Assembly: GCF_003096675.1 (NCBI RefSeq)
Contig: NZ_QEKW01000006.1
Coordinates: forward strand, 186,001 to 250,000
Origin: Actinomycetospora cinnamomea
GTDB taxonomy: Bacteria > Actinomycetota > Actinomycetes > Mycobacteriales > Pseudonocardiaceae
Reading direction: 5' to 3'
Length of the DNA: 64,000 nt
The notes beneath the pieces are model-generated. The model was not told where the DNA came from. It worked only from the letters and a program-made list of their open reading frames with translations, and did not search any database. The position numbers and the translations under genes are program-made. Below are positions 28,078 to 36,421 of this stretch, one piece after another. Within the stretch, counting starts at the first letter, position 1. Each line of letters begins with the position of its first letter.

Positions 28078-28771
28078 GCTGTCGAATCGAGAGGTCGAAC
28101 AGGATGTTCACCCCGTTGATCAGGGACTGACCCTTGCTGCGCGAGTAGTCCGTGTACCGGATGCTCACGGGGACCTCGACGACCTTCCACCGGCGCCGCG
28201 CGAGATAAGAGACGATCTCGGACGCGTGCGCCATCCCGTTCATGGTGATCCGGATGTCCTGGGCGGGTGCGCGGGTGAACACCCGCAGGCCGTTGTGCGC
28301 GTCGGTCAGGCGGAGCCGGCGGCCGGCGACGCTCAGGGCCATGACTGTCCGGAGCACGAGGCGCTTGAGGGCCGGGATATCGCGGGCGTGGTTCAAGAAC
28401 CGCGACCCCAGCACCACGTCCGCGTCCCCGTCCCCGTCGCGCGCCACGTCGACCATGGCGCGTGCGTCTTCGACACGGTGCTGGCCGTCCGAGTCGAAGG
28501 TGACGAAGAATTGCGCGCCGGGGCGGCGCAGTGCATAAGCGAGCCCGGTCTGCAGCGCTGCGCCCTGGCCGAGGTTGGTGGGGTGTCGGACTAGGTGCGC
28601 GTCGGTCTTGAGAATCTCCGATACTGAGTGGTCGCTGCTGCCGTCGTCCACGCACACCACGTGCGGGAAGGTCTGCAGGACCTCCTCGACGACACCCGCG
28701 ACGACACTTGCCTCGTTGAAGACCGGAATGATCACCCAGGCGTCCTCCGTACCCGGATACGGAGAGGTCAT
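28067..28771 (-). CDS. GT2 glycosyltransferase, polyprenol-phosphate-mannose-synthase-like
   Basis: A 234-residue single-domain GT-A enzyme without membrane helices. AWVIIPVFNEASVVAGVVEEV opens the nucleotide-binding fold, VCVDDGSSDHS contains the first acidic motif, TFDSDGQH is the DxD metal site and NGLRVF is the typical acceptor-loop mark. It probably transfers a hexose from a nucleotide sugar to polyprenyl phosphate, producing the lipid-linked donor for GT-C enzymes such as the DUF6541 protein. Translationally coupled to DUF2304 by overlap. Confidence 0.88.
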   Translation of the reverse strand: MTSPYPGTEDAWVIIPVFNEASVVAGVVEEVLQTFPHVVCVDDGSSDHSVSEILKTDAHLVRHPTNLGQGAALQTGLAYALRRPGAQFFVTFDSDGQHRVEDARAMVDVARDGDGDADVVLGSRFLNHARDIPALKRLVLRTVMALSVAGRRLRLTDAHNGLRVFTRAPAQDIRITMNGMAHASEIVSYLARRRWKVVEVPVSIRYTDYSRSKGQSLINGVNILFDLSIRQRGA

Positions 28772-29012
28772 GTCGTGCCCCCAGTGGACGGTTGGCCTCC
28801 GAGGCTAGTGCACCCAGACGTCCGGGCTGCGTCCCCGGCCCGGCGTGGCCCATGCATCTGCGTCAAGAAGTAGTCCAGTCGCCTCGAACTGCGGAAGTGA
28901 TCGGTCGACACGCGACGATCGGGGCTCGCTGAGCGGTGCGACGTTGACGGGTCAGGTCGCGGCGCCGGTGTACCTGGTGTGAACCCGCAGCGCCTGCTCG
29001 TATCGTGATGGC

Positions 29013-29762
29013 TCAGCAGGCGGTCGCCGTCACGTACAGCCGGCTCCGCCACCGAGGTCCGGCGCTCGTGTCGGGATCGGCGGTCAGGACTCGAGCCCCG
29101 AGCCCCTCCACCAGGTCCCGGACGTCGGCCTCCGGCGTCCCGTGCATCTCCATGCCCCGGCGTAGCCGGATGGCAACCGGACCGGGCAAGAGTCGCAACG
29201 CGAAACCGGCGGGCGTGAGGGCCGGGCCCGTGGGCAGCTGGAAGACGACGACCCCGCCGGAACGCACCACGCGGTGGAACTCGCGGATGTACGCCTGGGC
29301 CAGCGGGGGCGGCATGTGCTGCAGGACCCGGCACGAGTACGCAAGGTCCACGGAGTCCGTCTCCACCCCGGCGAGATCCGCGCCGGTGACCTGCTCGAAC
29401 CGACAGGCGGGCGCGTCGACGGTCCGTCGGGCGCTCGCGAGCATCGTCGGTGAGATGTCGAGGCCGAGCACCTCCTCGAACCCGGCTCGGGCGAGACCGT
29501 GGCTCAACCGGCCCGCGCCACACCCGAAGTCGAGCGCACGATCCCGGGACGGTGAGACCCCGAGCTCGTGGAGACGCGCGAGCACGGCCTCGATCTCGAC
29601 GACACCGGTGGAGAGGAAGTCCTCGACCTGCCACCGACCGCCGGACTTCTCGGCGTCGGTGAGGACAGCCCACATCGGGTCCTCCTCGCCGAGGCGGGTC
29701 CAGGTCCTCGAGACGTCGTCGAAGCCCATCGCGCGCTCCTCGCGGGGGTGCGTGCCACTCAT
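29013..29762 (-). CDS. Class I SAM-dependent methyltransferase
   Basis: 249 residues with a clear methyltransferase core: ALDFGCGAGRLSHGLA is motif I, VLGLDISPTMLASAR motif II, and LAYSCRVLQHMPPPLAQAYI motif III-like, followed by VVRSGGVVVFQLP. ATG 29762 overlaps the stop of the upstream GT4 gene by ATGA, so the two are coupled; ATG 29729 would be an alternative start. The substrate is unknown, most likely the glycan or glycolipid made by the coupled glycosyltransferase. The 241 nt downstream, before 28771, hold no recognisable gene. Confidence 0.83.
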   Translation of the reverse strand: MSGTHPREERAMGFDDVSRTWTRLGEEDPMWAVLTDAEKSGGRWQVEDFLSTGVVEIEAVLARLHELGVSPSRDRALDFGCGAGRLSHGLARAGFEEVLGLDISPTMLASARRTVDAPACRFEQVTGADLAGVETDSVDLAYSCRVLQHMPPPLAQAYIREFHRVVRSGGVVVFQLPTGPALTPAGFALRLLPGPVAIRLRRGMEMHGTPEADVRDLVEGLGARVLTADPDTSAGPRWRSRLYVTATAC

Positions 29763-30892
29763 CGGTCGGCGGCCTTGATGAAGACGGCTTCGTACGCGTC
29801 CAGCACGGTGTCGACGCCGAAGTGCTCCACGGCCGCGGCGCGGCCGGCCTCGGCGTCGGGCGGGTCGTCGCGCAACCGTGCGAGAGCGGCGGTCAGACCG
29901 GCGGCGTCCCCGGGCGGCACGATCTCGCCGAACCCGGTGGTCCCGACCACCGTGCGCACGCCGGGAAGGTCGCTGGCGAGAGCCGGGACCCCGGCCCGCA
30001 TGGCGACGACCTGGACGATGCCGAAGGCCTCGAACGCGTTCACCGACGGCAGGGCGATGACGTCGAGGGATGCGTAGAAGTCGTCCAGGCGGTCATCGGG
30101 CACGAAACCCAGCAGTGAGATTCGTGGGTCGTCCCCGGCGTGCCGGCGGATGCGGTCCACGACGCTCCCACCCGCGACTCCGAGGTAGTCCCCGCCGATG
30201 AGCAGGCGGGCGTCGGGATCGTCGAGGGCGCGGAACGCGTCTACGAGGTGCTCGACGCCCTTCTCCTCCACCAGCCGCCCCAAGAAGCCGACGTGGAAGC
30301 CGGGACCGTCCCGGAAGGCGGGTCGTCCCTCGCCGCAGGGGATGCAGGGCGGCGGGATCGCAGTCAGGGCCGGCCGGATCACCGACCACAAACGGCTGTT
30401 CCGTGCGTAGTCCTCGCTGCTCACCACCGTGGCCGCGGAGCGACGGAGGGCGCCCGTGCTCGCCCGGTCGATCGCGCGCCGCTGCAGGTCGTTGATCAGC
30501 CCGGGCGGCAACGTGACGTCGCAGTGGTAGGTGGACACCACCGGGATCGGCGAAAGCCGGCTCAGCACGCCCGCTTCGATCAACGGCAGGTGGAGATTGG
30601 CCACCCGTGAGCGGCGCATCTCGTAGAGGGCCATCCGGGTGAGGTTGATGCCGATGGTGCCCTTGCCCACCCGCGCGAGCACCGGGGCCCGCACGATCCG
30701 CACCCCGTTCAGCTCGTCGTGGGTGGGCAGCGCGGGGTCGTGCTTGCTGGTGACGACGCAGACCCGCCACCCCCGTGCCGCGAGACCCTCGGCGACATCG
30801 CGAGCGACGTTGGTCAGGCCCGAGACGTAGGGCGCGTAGTAGGTCAGGACGACGACGAGGTCGTTCTCGACGGGCGACGGGCGCTCCGGCAC
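29759..30892 (-). CDS. GT4-type glycosyltransferase (GT-B)
   Basis: A 377-residue enzyme. N-terminal VVVLTYYAPYVSGLTNVARDVAEGLAARG is the typical GT4 opening with the acceptor loop. In the C-terminal domain HVGFLGRLVEEKGVEHLVDAF and SVNAFEAFGIVQVVAMRAG (the E-x7-E-like motif binding the donor) are present. No membrane anchor. It starts divergently from the Emb-type gene and is coupled to the methyltransferase downstream. Donor sugar cannot be told from sequence. Confidence 0.87.
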   Translation of the reverse strand: MPERPSPVENDLVVVLTYYAPYVSGLTNVARDVAEGLAARGWRVCVVTSKHDPALPTHDELNGVRIVRAPVLARVGKGTIGINLTRMALYEMRRSRVANLHLPLIEAGVLSRLSPIPVVSTYHCDVTLPPGLINDLQRRAIDRASTGALRRSAATVVSSEDYARNSRLWSVIRPALTAIPPPCIPCGEGRPAFRDGPGFHVGFLGRLVEEKGVEHLVDAFRALDDPDARLLIGGDYLGVAGGSVVDRIRRHAGDDPRISLLGFVPDDRLDDFYASLDVIALPSVNAFEAFGIVQVVAMRAGVPALASDLPGVRTVVGTTGFGEIVPPGDAAGLTAALARLRDDPPDAEAGRAAAVEHFGVDTVLDAYEAVFIKAADR

Positions 30893-30958
30893 TGTTCGAC
30901 CTCCGACCGTCGTCCGTCCGTTCCGTCCCGTTCGCTGACGTCGAGGATACGAGGCCGT

Positions 30959-30978
30959 CGTACAGCGCCCGTACAGCG
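30959..30978 (+). repeat. Direct repeat CGTACAGCG x2 at the Emb promoter
   Basis: CGTACAGCG occurs at 30959-30967 and 30970-30978, 11 bp apart start to start, about one helical turn. The pair ends a few bases before a TAGCGT -10 candidate at 30985-30990, so it overlaps the -35 area of the Emb-type gene and could be an activator or repressor site. Confidence 0.4.
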
Positions 30979-30984
30979 GGCGGT

Positions 30985-30990
30985 TAGCGT
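30985..30990 (+). promoter_or_regulatory. -10 candidate of the Emb-type gene
   Basis: TAGCGT (TANNNT) lies 33 nt before the TTG start at 31023, leaving room for a short leader with a GTGGGAG Shine-Dalgarno. No good -35 hexamer is seen; the direct repeats occupy that position. Confidence 0.35.
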
Positions 30991-31022
30991 GGGATCACTC
31001 GGCGCGATCAGGTGGGAGACGG

Positions 31023-34000
31023 TTGAGCACGGACGCCCGGCCTCGGGAGCAGGCTTCGGCCGCCGGCGGCGTCCCCCCGCATTCCGGATCCCGCCTCCTC
31101 AAGGTCACTCGCGGGCTCGCGGTGGTCACCGGTCTGATCGCGATTGTCGGTGCGCTGCTCCTGCCGTTCATGCCCGTCAGCGTGAGCACCCCCGAGGTTC
31201 GCTGGCCGCCCGACCCTCGCGCTCCCGCCCCGACGATGCTGTTGCTGACGGCCTACCGGCCCGCCGACATCGAGGTCCGGTTCAGCTGCCGCGCCGCGCG
31301 GGCCGCAGCGACGGCGCCCGACGGCGTCGTGGTCTCGACCATGGGCCCGGCATCGCCGGACGCAGCGAGGGAGGCGTTGATCGTCCGGTCGCGCGAGGGC
31401 GAGGTGAGTATCCGCAGTGGCGGTGAGAACCTGTTCGCCGGTCCGCTTCCGACCGACGATTGCGATTTTGTGATCCGCGGTGACGGCGCGGCGATGCAGG
31501 TCCTCCTCGACGGTTCCGTGGTCTCGACGGCCCCGACCCGCGAACCGCTACCGGCCTCGGACGAGCCGTCCGAGTCGGACGCAGGCGAGCTACCCGACTT
31601 GGAGCCGATCCCGGAACCGCTCAGCGCCTTGCCCGAGGTCGACGCGCTGCGCACCTCGGTGCCGGGGTCGCCGGACGCGACCACCGACGACCTGTCGGTG
31701 CGCATGACGCTCGATGACGTGTTCGACCACACGCCGGCGCCGGCCAAGTCCGCCCTGATCGTGGTGACGGTGCTGGCGTTGGCGGTCGGAGCGGTCGCCA
31801 TGTCCCTCCTCGCCGTGCACACCGGGCACCCGAGCCAGGCCGAGCGCGACCGGGGTCCACCCGGGGAACGCGTCGCTGCATGGGTGTCGCGGCGGGTCAC
31901 ATCGCTCGGGGGGATCCGGCGTCTGCTCCCGCGCGTGGTGGACCTGGTGGTGCCGGCGGTGCTGCTCGTCTGGCTATTCGTCGCCTCGATGACCGACGAC
32001 GACGGCTACTACAGCGCCATGGCGGCCAACGTGCCCTTCTCCGGGTACGTCCCGAACTACTACCAGCTCTACAACCAGGGCTTCACACCCTTCTCCTGGC
32101 CTTACTACGTGCTGTCCTGGTGGCAGACCACCTTCGGGGTCGCCCCGGTGGTGCTCCGGCTCCCCGCCCTCGTCCTCGGGTTGGGGACCTGGTTCCTGGC
32201 TCGGGCGTTCGTGGCCCGCACGCCACTCCGCGGCCCGGAGCGAGAGCCAGGGCGCTGGACTCCCGCCCTCGCGCGCGCCGCCCTGGCCGCGGCCTTTCTC
32301 GCCTGGTGGCTGCCCTACGGCATGGGCGTGCGCCCGGAACCCGTGGTCGCGTTCTTCACGCTCGCCGCGCTGGTCGCCGTCGCCGAGGGGCTCGAGCGGC
32401 GCCGCCTCGTGCTGCTCGGGCTGGCGGTCGGACTCGCCACGGTCGGACTGATGGCCGCGCCGACCGGCTTCATCGCGCTCGCGCCGCTGATCGCTGCGAC
32501 GCCCGCGGTATGGCGGCTCATCCGGGAGGGCTCGGGGACCTGGTGGTCGGCGGCCGGCCGGTGGGTGGTGGTGCTCGCACCGGGTGCTGTCGGGAGCCTG
32601 CTCGGCTTCGCCGACGGAGCCTACCGCGACTTCGTCCGCGCCCAGGACATCTTCGCGCCCATCCAGCGGGCCCAGACCTGGTACCAGGAGCTCGGCCGGT
32701 ACGCGGGCCTCCTCGATCCCGCCTCCCACTTCGGGTCCTACGCCCGCCGCGCTGCCGTGCTGATTTGCCTCCTGGCACTCGTGTGGTTCCTCGCGCTCGT
32801 CGTCGCGTCACGCGTGCGCGACCTCGTCGTCCCGCGGCGTCTCCCCCTGGTCGGGTGGGCCACACTCCTGGCGTTCGTCCTGCTCTTGCCCACCCCCAGC
32901 AAGCCGTCCCACCACTTCGGCGCCTTCGCCGGGATCGGCGCGGTCTTCCTGGCCCTGCTCCTGGTCGTCGGGCCGCGCCTGCTCGCCGACCTCGACCGGG
33001 AGCGCCGGGTTCCCCCCGCGGCGCTCCTCGCCACCGCGGTCTCGGCGGTGCTCGTCTTCGCCCTGGCCGGGCACGGTCGGGACCTGTGGCCCTTCGCCTG
33101 GGGGCTGGGCATGCCGGCGTACGGCGACTACCCCTCGTTCCGAGGCCTGGAGTTCGATCAGCCGCTCTGGTGGGCGCTCGGGCTCGTCGGGGTCACCGGC
33201 ATCGTCGCGCTCGTCGCCCACCTCCGCGCTCCACGGTGGCGCCGTCTCGCGCTCGGGGTGGCGGTCCCCTTGATGGTCGGTGTCTTCCTCGTGGTGTTCG
33301 CCGGCTGGACGCTCGGCGACCACATCCGCGCCGCGTACCGGACCTCGGACACGTGGTCGCCCCAGATCGACGCGTTGCGCGACCCGACCGGCACGCGCTG
33401 CGGGCTGGCCGGACAGATCGATGTCCTCGACCGTGGCGACGTCCGGGCGCTGCCACGGGCCGCACCACCCGGCACAGCCCCGCCACCACCGCTGGTGCCT
33501 CTGGACGCTCCGGACGCTCCCCCACCCGAGTCGCGCACCGAGCCGTTCGTGCCCGGGGCCGTGCTGCCCACCAGCCCGCCGCCACCGAGCCTGCCGTCCG
33601 AGGTGCCGGTGTGGGGCAGCTTCCTCGTTCCCCGGGAGGGCGCGAACGCCGACGCGCGGACCGGTAGATTCACGACCGACTGGTTCCGACTTCCGCAGCC
33701 GTCACCGGACCTCGGGCTCAGCGTTCTGATGTCCGGGCGCATCGGCGACGACGTCTCCCTGAGCGCGGAGTACGGGCGCGAGACCCGCGAGGGGTTCACG
33801 CCGACCGGAACGCGGTCGATCGCGGCCGAGGAGAACTCCGTTGCTTGGCGGTCCGTGGCGCTGCTCGACGAGACCGCCCCGCCAGCCGACGCCGACGTCG
33901 TCCGTCTGATCGCCGTCGACGAGAGCACCACCACGGGTGGTTGGTTGGCCTTCACCGCACCATTGGAGGGTCGCTGGGTGCCGCTCACGCAGTTCCTGCC

Positions 34001-34337
34001 CTCCGACGGCCCGGTCGGCGTCGCGTGGCAGATGAAGGCCCTGTTTCCCTGCCAACGCCAGCCGCGCCAGCAGCACGGGATCACCGAACCCGCCGTCGCA
34101 GCGATCGGCTTCGGGCCAACACCCGAGGCCGCCTTCAGCGACTGGACCTTCGATCCGAATCGAGGCGGCCTGCTGGGGCACGCGCAGCGCGAGGCGGACG
34201 TCACGCTGCTCGTCACGCGCATTCGGGACGTCGGCGACGAGATCGACGACATTCAGGTCTTCGACTTCCGCCAGCCCTACCCGGCAGGCGGCTACGAGCT
34301 GAGCCTCGACCGTCGCGTCGTGCCGGGTGCTCCCTGA
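31023..34337 (+). CDS. Emb-type arabinosyltransferase
   Basis: A 1104-residue GT-C enzyme, near the length of mycobacterial EmbC (1094). It has one N-terminal membrane helix and an extracytoplasmic domain, then a polytopic part beginning near residue 300, with the catalytic acidic motif MTDDDGYY (Asp325-327) in the first loop, as in Emb proteins using decaprenyl-phosphoryl-arabinose. The C-terminal domain contains WTFDPNRGGLLG and carbohydrate-binding-module-like strands after a Pro-rich insertion (about residues 810-860). The start is TTG with GTGGGAG upstream. It is a single emb gene, not an embCAB cluster, among glycan-decoration genes. Confidence 0.92.
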   Translation: MSTDARPREQASAAGGVPPHSGSRLLKVTRGLAVVTGLIAIVGALLLPFMPVSVSTPEVRWPPDPRAPAPTMLLLTAYRPADIEVRFSCRAARAAATAPDGVVVSTMGPASPDAAREALIVRSREGEVSIRSGGENLFAGPLPTDDCDFVIRGDGAAMQVLLDGSVVSTAPTREPLPASDEPSESDAGELPDLEPIPEPLSALPEVDALRTSVPGSPDATTDDLSVRMTLDDVFDHTPAPAKSALIVVTVLALAVGAVAMSLLAVHTGHPSQAERDRGPPGERVAAWVSRRVTSLGGIRRLLPRVVDLVVPAVLLVWLFVASMTDDDGYYSAMAANVPFSGYVPNYYQLYNQGFTPFSWPYYVLSWWQTTFGVAPVVLRLPALVLGLGTWFLARAFVARTPLRGPEREPGRWTPALARAALAAAFLAWWLPYGMGVRPEPVVAFFTLAALVAVAEGLERRRLVLLGLAVGLATVGLMAAPTGFIALAPLIAATPAVWRLIREGSGTWWSAAGRWVVVLAPGAVGSLLGFADGAYRDFVRAQDIFAPIQRAQTWYQELGRYAGLLDPASHFGSYARRAAVLICLLALVWFLALVVASRVRDLVVPRRLPLVGWATLLAFVLLLPTPSKPSHHFGAFAGIGAVFLALLLVVGPRLLADLDRERRVPPAALLATAVSAVLVFALAGHGRDLWPFAWGLGMPAYGDYPSFRGLEFDQPLWWALGLVGVTGIVALVAHLRAPRWRRLALGVAVPLMVGVFLVVFAGWTLGDHIRAAYRTSDTWSPQIDALRDPTGTRCGLAGQIDVLDRGDVRALPRAAPPGTAPPPPLVPLDAPDAPPPESRTEPFVPGAVLPTSPPPPSLPSEVPVWGSFLVPREGANADARTGRFTTDWFRLPQPSPDLGLSVLMSGRIGDDVSLSAEYGRETREGFTPTGTRSIAAEENSVAWRSVALLDETAPPADADVVRLIAVDESTTTGGWLAFTAPLEGRWVPLTQFLPSDGPVGVAWQMKALFPCQRQPRQQHGITEPAVAAIGFGPTPEAAFSDWTFDPNRGGLLGHAQREADVTLLVTRIRDVGDEIDDIQVFDFRQPYPAGGYELSLDRRVVPGAP

Positions 34338-34357
34338 TTCGGAGCGATGTGGCCGGG

Positions 34358-35053
34358 TCAGACCCGCCGGACGACGAACAGCGAGGACTCGCCGCTTCCC
34401 GGGCGCAGCAGCATCCGTCCGGACAGGAACTGGACGAACGCGGGTACGGCGTGCACGGCGGCGTCGAGCAGCTTCGGCCACCGGCTGTAGGGCACGTCCC
34501 ACAGCCCGTCGCTGCCCTCCCGTTCGACCACGAATCCCTGGTGGGTGAGGAACGACCGCCATTCGGCGTGTGACTTGAGATTGATGTGCGTCGGGTCCGC
34601 GAAGCCCATCCACGCCTGCCCGGCCAACCGACGCCCTCGTCCTGCGGGGTCGGGCATGACGACCAGGGCCTGTCCGCCGGGGCGGAGCACTCGCCGCCAG
34701 GTGGCGAGGGTCTCAAAGGCGATCTCGTCGGTCAGGTGCTCGAGCACGTGGATGGCGGTGAGTGCCCCGAATCCGGCCGATGGCAGGTCGGCTGCGTCCG
34801 TGTGGATGGCACAGCCGGGGGCATTGCGCCGGGCCTGGCCCGCGGAGTACTCGGACACCTCGAACCCGGCGGCCGGGCCGAGCGCCGACAGGCGCCGGAC
34901 GAGGTGCCCGGTGCCGCAACCGAAGTCGAGGTAGGGACCACTCTCGGTGTACCGCTCCACGAGCCGCGTGTACAGCCTCAGCGCGGGCCGGTCCTCGGCC
35001 TGCCCGTTGAACCGGTAGTAGTCCTCGTCGTACGTATCGTCGTCGTGTTTCAG
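34358..35053 (-). CDS. Class I SAM-dependent methyltransferase with probable CTG start
   Basis: A 231-residue methyltransferase: YLDFGCGTGHLVRRLSAL is motif I, GFEVSEYSAGQAR motif II, IHVLEHLTDE and LRPGGQALVVMPDPAG the later core. The protein-like N-terminus LKHDDDTYDEDYYRFNGQ runs 31 residues upstream of the first GTG (34960) to a CTG at 35053; a TGA a few codons further up in the same frame leaves no ATG, GTG or TTG. AGAGGAG lies 6 nt before the CTG, and the CTG overlaps the flippase stop as CTGA. So a CTG start with translational coupling is proposed. The substrate is unknown. Confidence 0.8.
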   Translation of the reverse strand: MKHDDDTYDEDYYRFNGQAEDRPALRLYTRLVERYTESGPYLDFGCGTGHLVRRLSALGPAAGFEVSEYSAGQARRNAPGCAIHTDAADLPSAGFGALTAIHVLEHLTDEIAFETLATWRRVLRPGGQALVVMPDPAGRGRRLAGQAWMGFADPTHINLKSHAEWRSFLTHQGFVVEREGSDGLWDVPYSRWPKLLDAAVHAVPAFVQFLSGRMLLRPGSGESSLFVVRRV

Positions 35054-36285
35054 GGGATGCTCCTCTCAGGACGGCGCATCACGGTCAGCACCACACTGCT
35101 GACCAAGGCACCCGTCACCGAGCCGACGAGGAACGCCACCTCGGCGGCGAGGACGGGTTCGGGGACCAACGCGAAGACGAGCCCCGCGGTGGCAAGGGCC
35201 GCTGTCCAGCTCAGCGCCACAATCCCGTGGGTGGCGCGGGCGACGTGCACCTGGGTGACCACGACGAGGCCGACGTGGGCAAGCACACCGGCCGCCATGA
35301 GGGCGAGGTCCGTCCCGCCCACCGCGTAATCCTCGCCGAAGATCAGCGTGATCATCGAGGGGCCCAGCCAGGTCATCGCGGGCACTGCCACGGCGATCAG
35401 GCCGACCAGCACTGCTCCGCCCCTGATCAGCAGCGCGAGCACCTCTTGGCGCCTGCCGTCGGCGATGAGGCGTGTGAGGGTGGGGACGACAGCCGACTGG
35501 AGCGGGATCACCATGGCCAACGGCGCCTTGATCAAGGTAAACGCCGCGACGAAGGCACCGGCCGCTGCTTCCGCGTCTTCCGAGGTCTGCGCGACCACCA
35601 GCACCGGCGGTCCGTTGAGCAGCAGCTGCGCGCACACCGAGCCGAGCAGCAGGGGCAGGCACGCCGCGGTGACCCGGCGGGTGGTGACCTCGCTCTGTGC
35701 TCGCGCGGCCGGCGCATCGACGACTGCCCGCCGCCAGATCGCGGGGAGCTGGGGCAGGTGTGCGAGGGCGATCGCCGCCACGAGGGCCCAGCAGAAGGCG
35801 GCGGCGTCAGCCCCGCCGAGGAGGAAGACCACGATCGCCAGGCCGAGGCGCAGCAGAGCATCCAGCACCATGACCGCCGCGTGGCGGACGAGGCGGTCGG
35901 TGCCGATGAGTGTCCCGCGCACGAGGAACTGGCCCGCCGACACGACGCACAACACGACGAGCGCGAGGAACAGCGAGACGTTCCCGTCAAGAGACCGTCG
36001 TACCAACGGCGTCGCGAACAGGAGGGCCGCCAGGGAGAGGCCGGCGAGTACACCCGCTGCTCCGGCGGCCGCCCTGAGGAGAGCACGACGGTCCACGGAC
36101 CGCGACAGCCGCCGGGCAAGCTCCTGCTCGAGCGGGAGGAAAGCTCCGAAGGCCACCACGAGAGCCAGGGCCCAGAACGCTCCGAACGTCGCGTACTCCG
36201 TCGGAGGCAGGATGCGCGCCACGACCGCCAGGTAGACGTTGACGATCAGCCCAGAGAGCAGCACCCCGGCGCTCGCCGTGCCCAC
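35050..36285 (-). CDS. Polysaccharide flippase, MOP superfamily, copy 2
   Basis: A 411-residue protein with about 12 membrane segments, Wzx/MurJ-like: LIVNVYLAVVARILPPTEYATFGAF in the first helices, FLPLEQELARRLSRSVDRR after TM2 and AFTLIKAPLAMVIPLQSAVVPTL in the middle, each matching a block of the flippase at 26173-27507. It should flip a lipid-linked saccharide. GTG 36285 is used; no other start codon is available upstream in frame although the frame stays open. It is followed by the coupled methyltransferase (CTGA overlap). Confidence 0.8.
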   Translation of the reverse strand: MGTASAGVLLSGLIVNVYLAVVARILPPTEYATFGAFWALALVVAFGAFLPLEQELARRLSRSVDRRALLRAAAGAAGVLAGLSLAALLFATPLVRRSLDGNVSLFLALVVLCVVSAGQFLVRGTLIGTDRLVRHAAVMVLDALLRLGLAIVVFLLGGADAAAFCWALVAAIALAHLPQLPAIWRRAVVDAPAARAQSEVTTRRVTAACLPLLLGSVCAQLLLNGPPVLVVAQTSEDAEAAAGAFVAAFTLIKAPLAMVIPLQSAVVPTLTRLIADGRRQEVLALLIRGGAVLVGLIAVAVPAMTWLGPSMITLIFGEDYAVGGTDLALMAAGVLAHVGLVVVTQVHVARATHGIVALSWTAALATAGLVFALVPEPVLAAEVAFLVGSVTGALVSSVVLTVMRRPERSIP

Positions 36286-36347
36286 GAGGCGCCGAGCGCC
36301 CGGACGGGGTCGATGACGACGGACGGGCGGCTCCTCATTGGCGGTCG

Positions 36348-36366
36348 CGATACGTGCAGCGTATCG
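36348..36366. terminator. Inverted repeat CGATACG...CGTATCG
   Basis: Perfect 7-bp arms at 36348-36354 and 36360-36366 with a TGCAG loop, in the gap between the aconitase stop and the flippase start. It could end aconitase transcription (minus strand) or serve as an operator for the flippase. Confidence 0.4.
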
Positions 36367-36409
36367 AGGTGCCGCGCCCCGACCTCGATGCGGCCCGGCA
36401 GCGGCCGCA
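36363..36409. terminator. Two further inverted repeats after aconitase
   Basis: ATCGAGGT at 36363-36370 pairs with ACCTCGAT at 36382-36389 (11-nt loop), and TGCGGCC at 36389-36395 pairs with GGCCGCA at 36403-36409 (7-nt loop). The second begins 13 nt from the aconitase stop and is the better terminator candidate. The first shares bases with the neighbouring repeat at 36348-36366, so alternative folds are possible. Confidence 0.4.
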
Positions 36410-36421
36410 CCGAGCCCGAGG

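Noticed and set aside
16708-28870. Shared 11-mer ATCTGCGTCAA at about 16710 and 28857
   Set aside because: A single short match with no extended similarity or flanking repeats; does not support an attachment site or mobile element.
28772-29012. Possible small gene or RNA in a 241-bp gap
   Set aside because: No start with ribosome site, no hairpin beyond chance and no protein-like frame were found.
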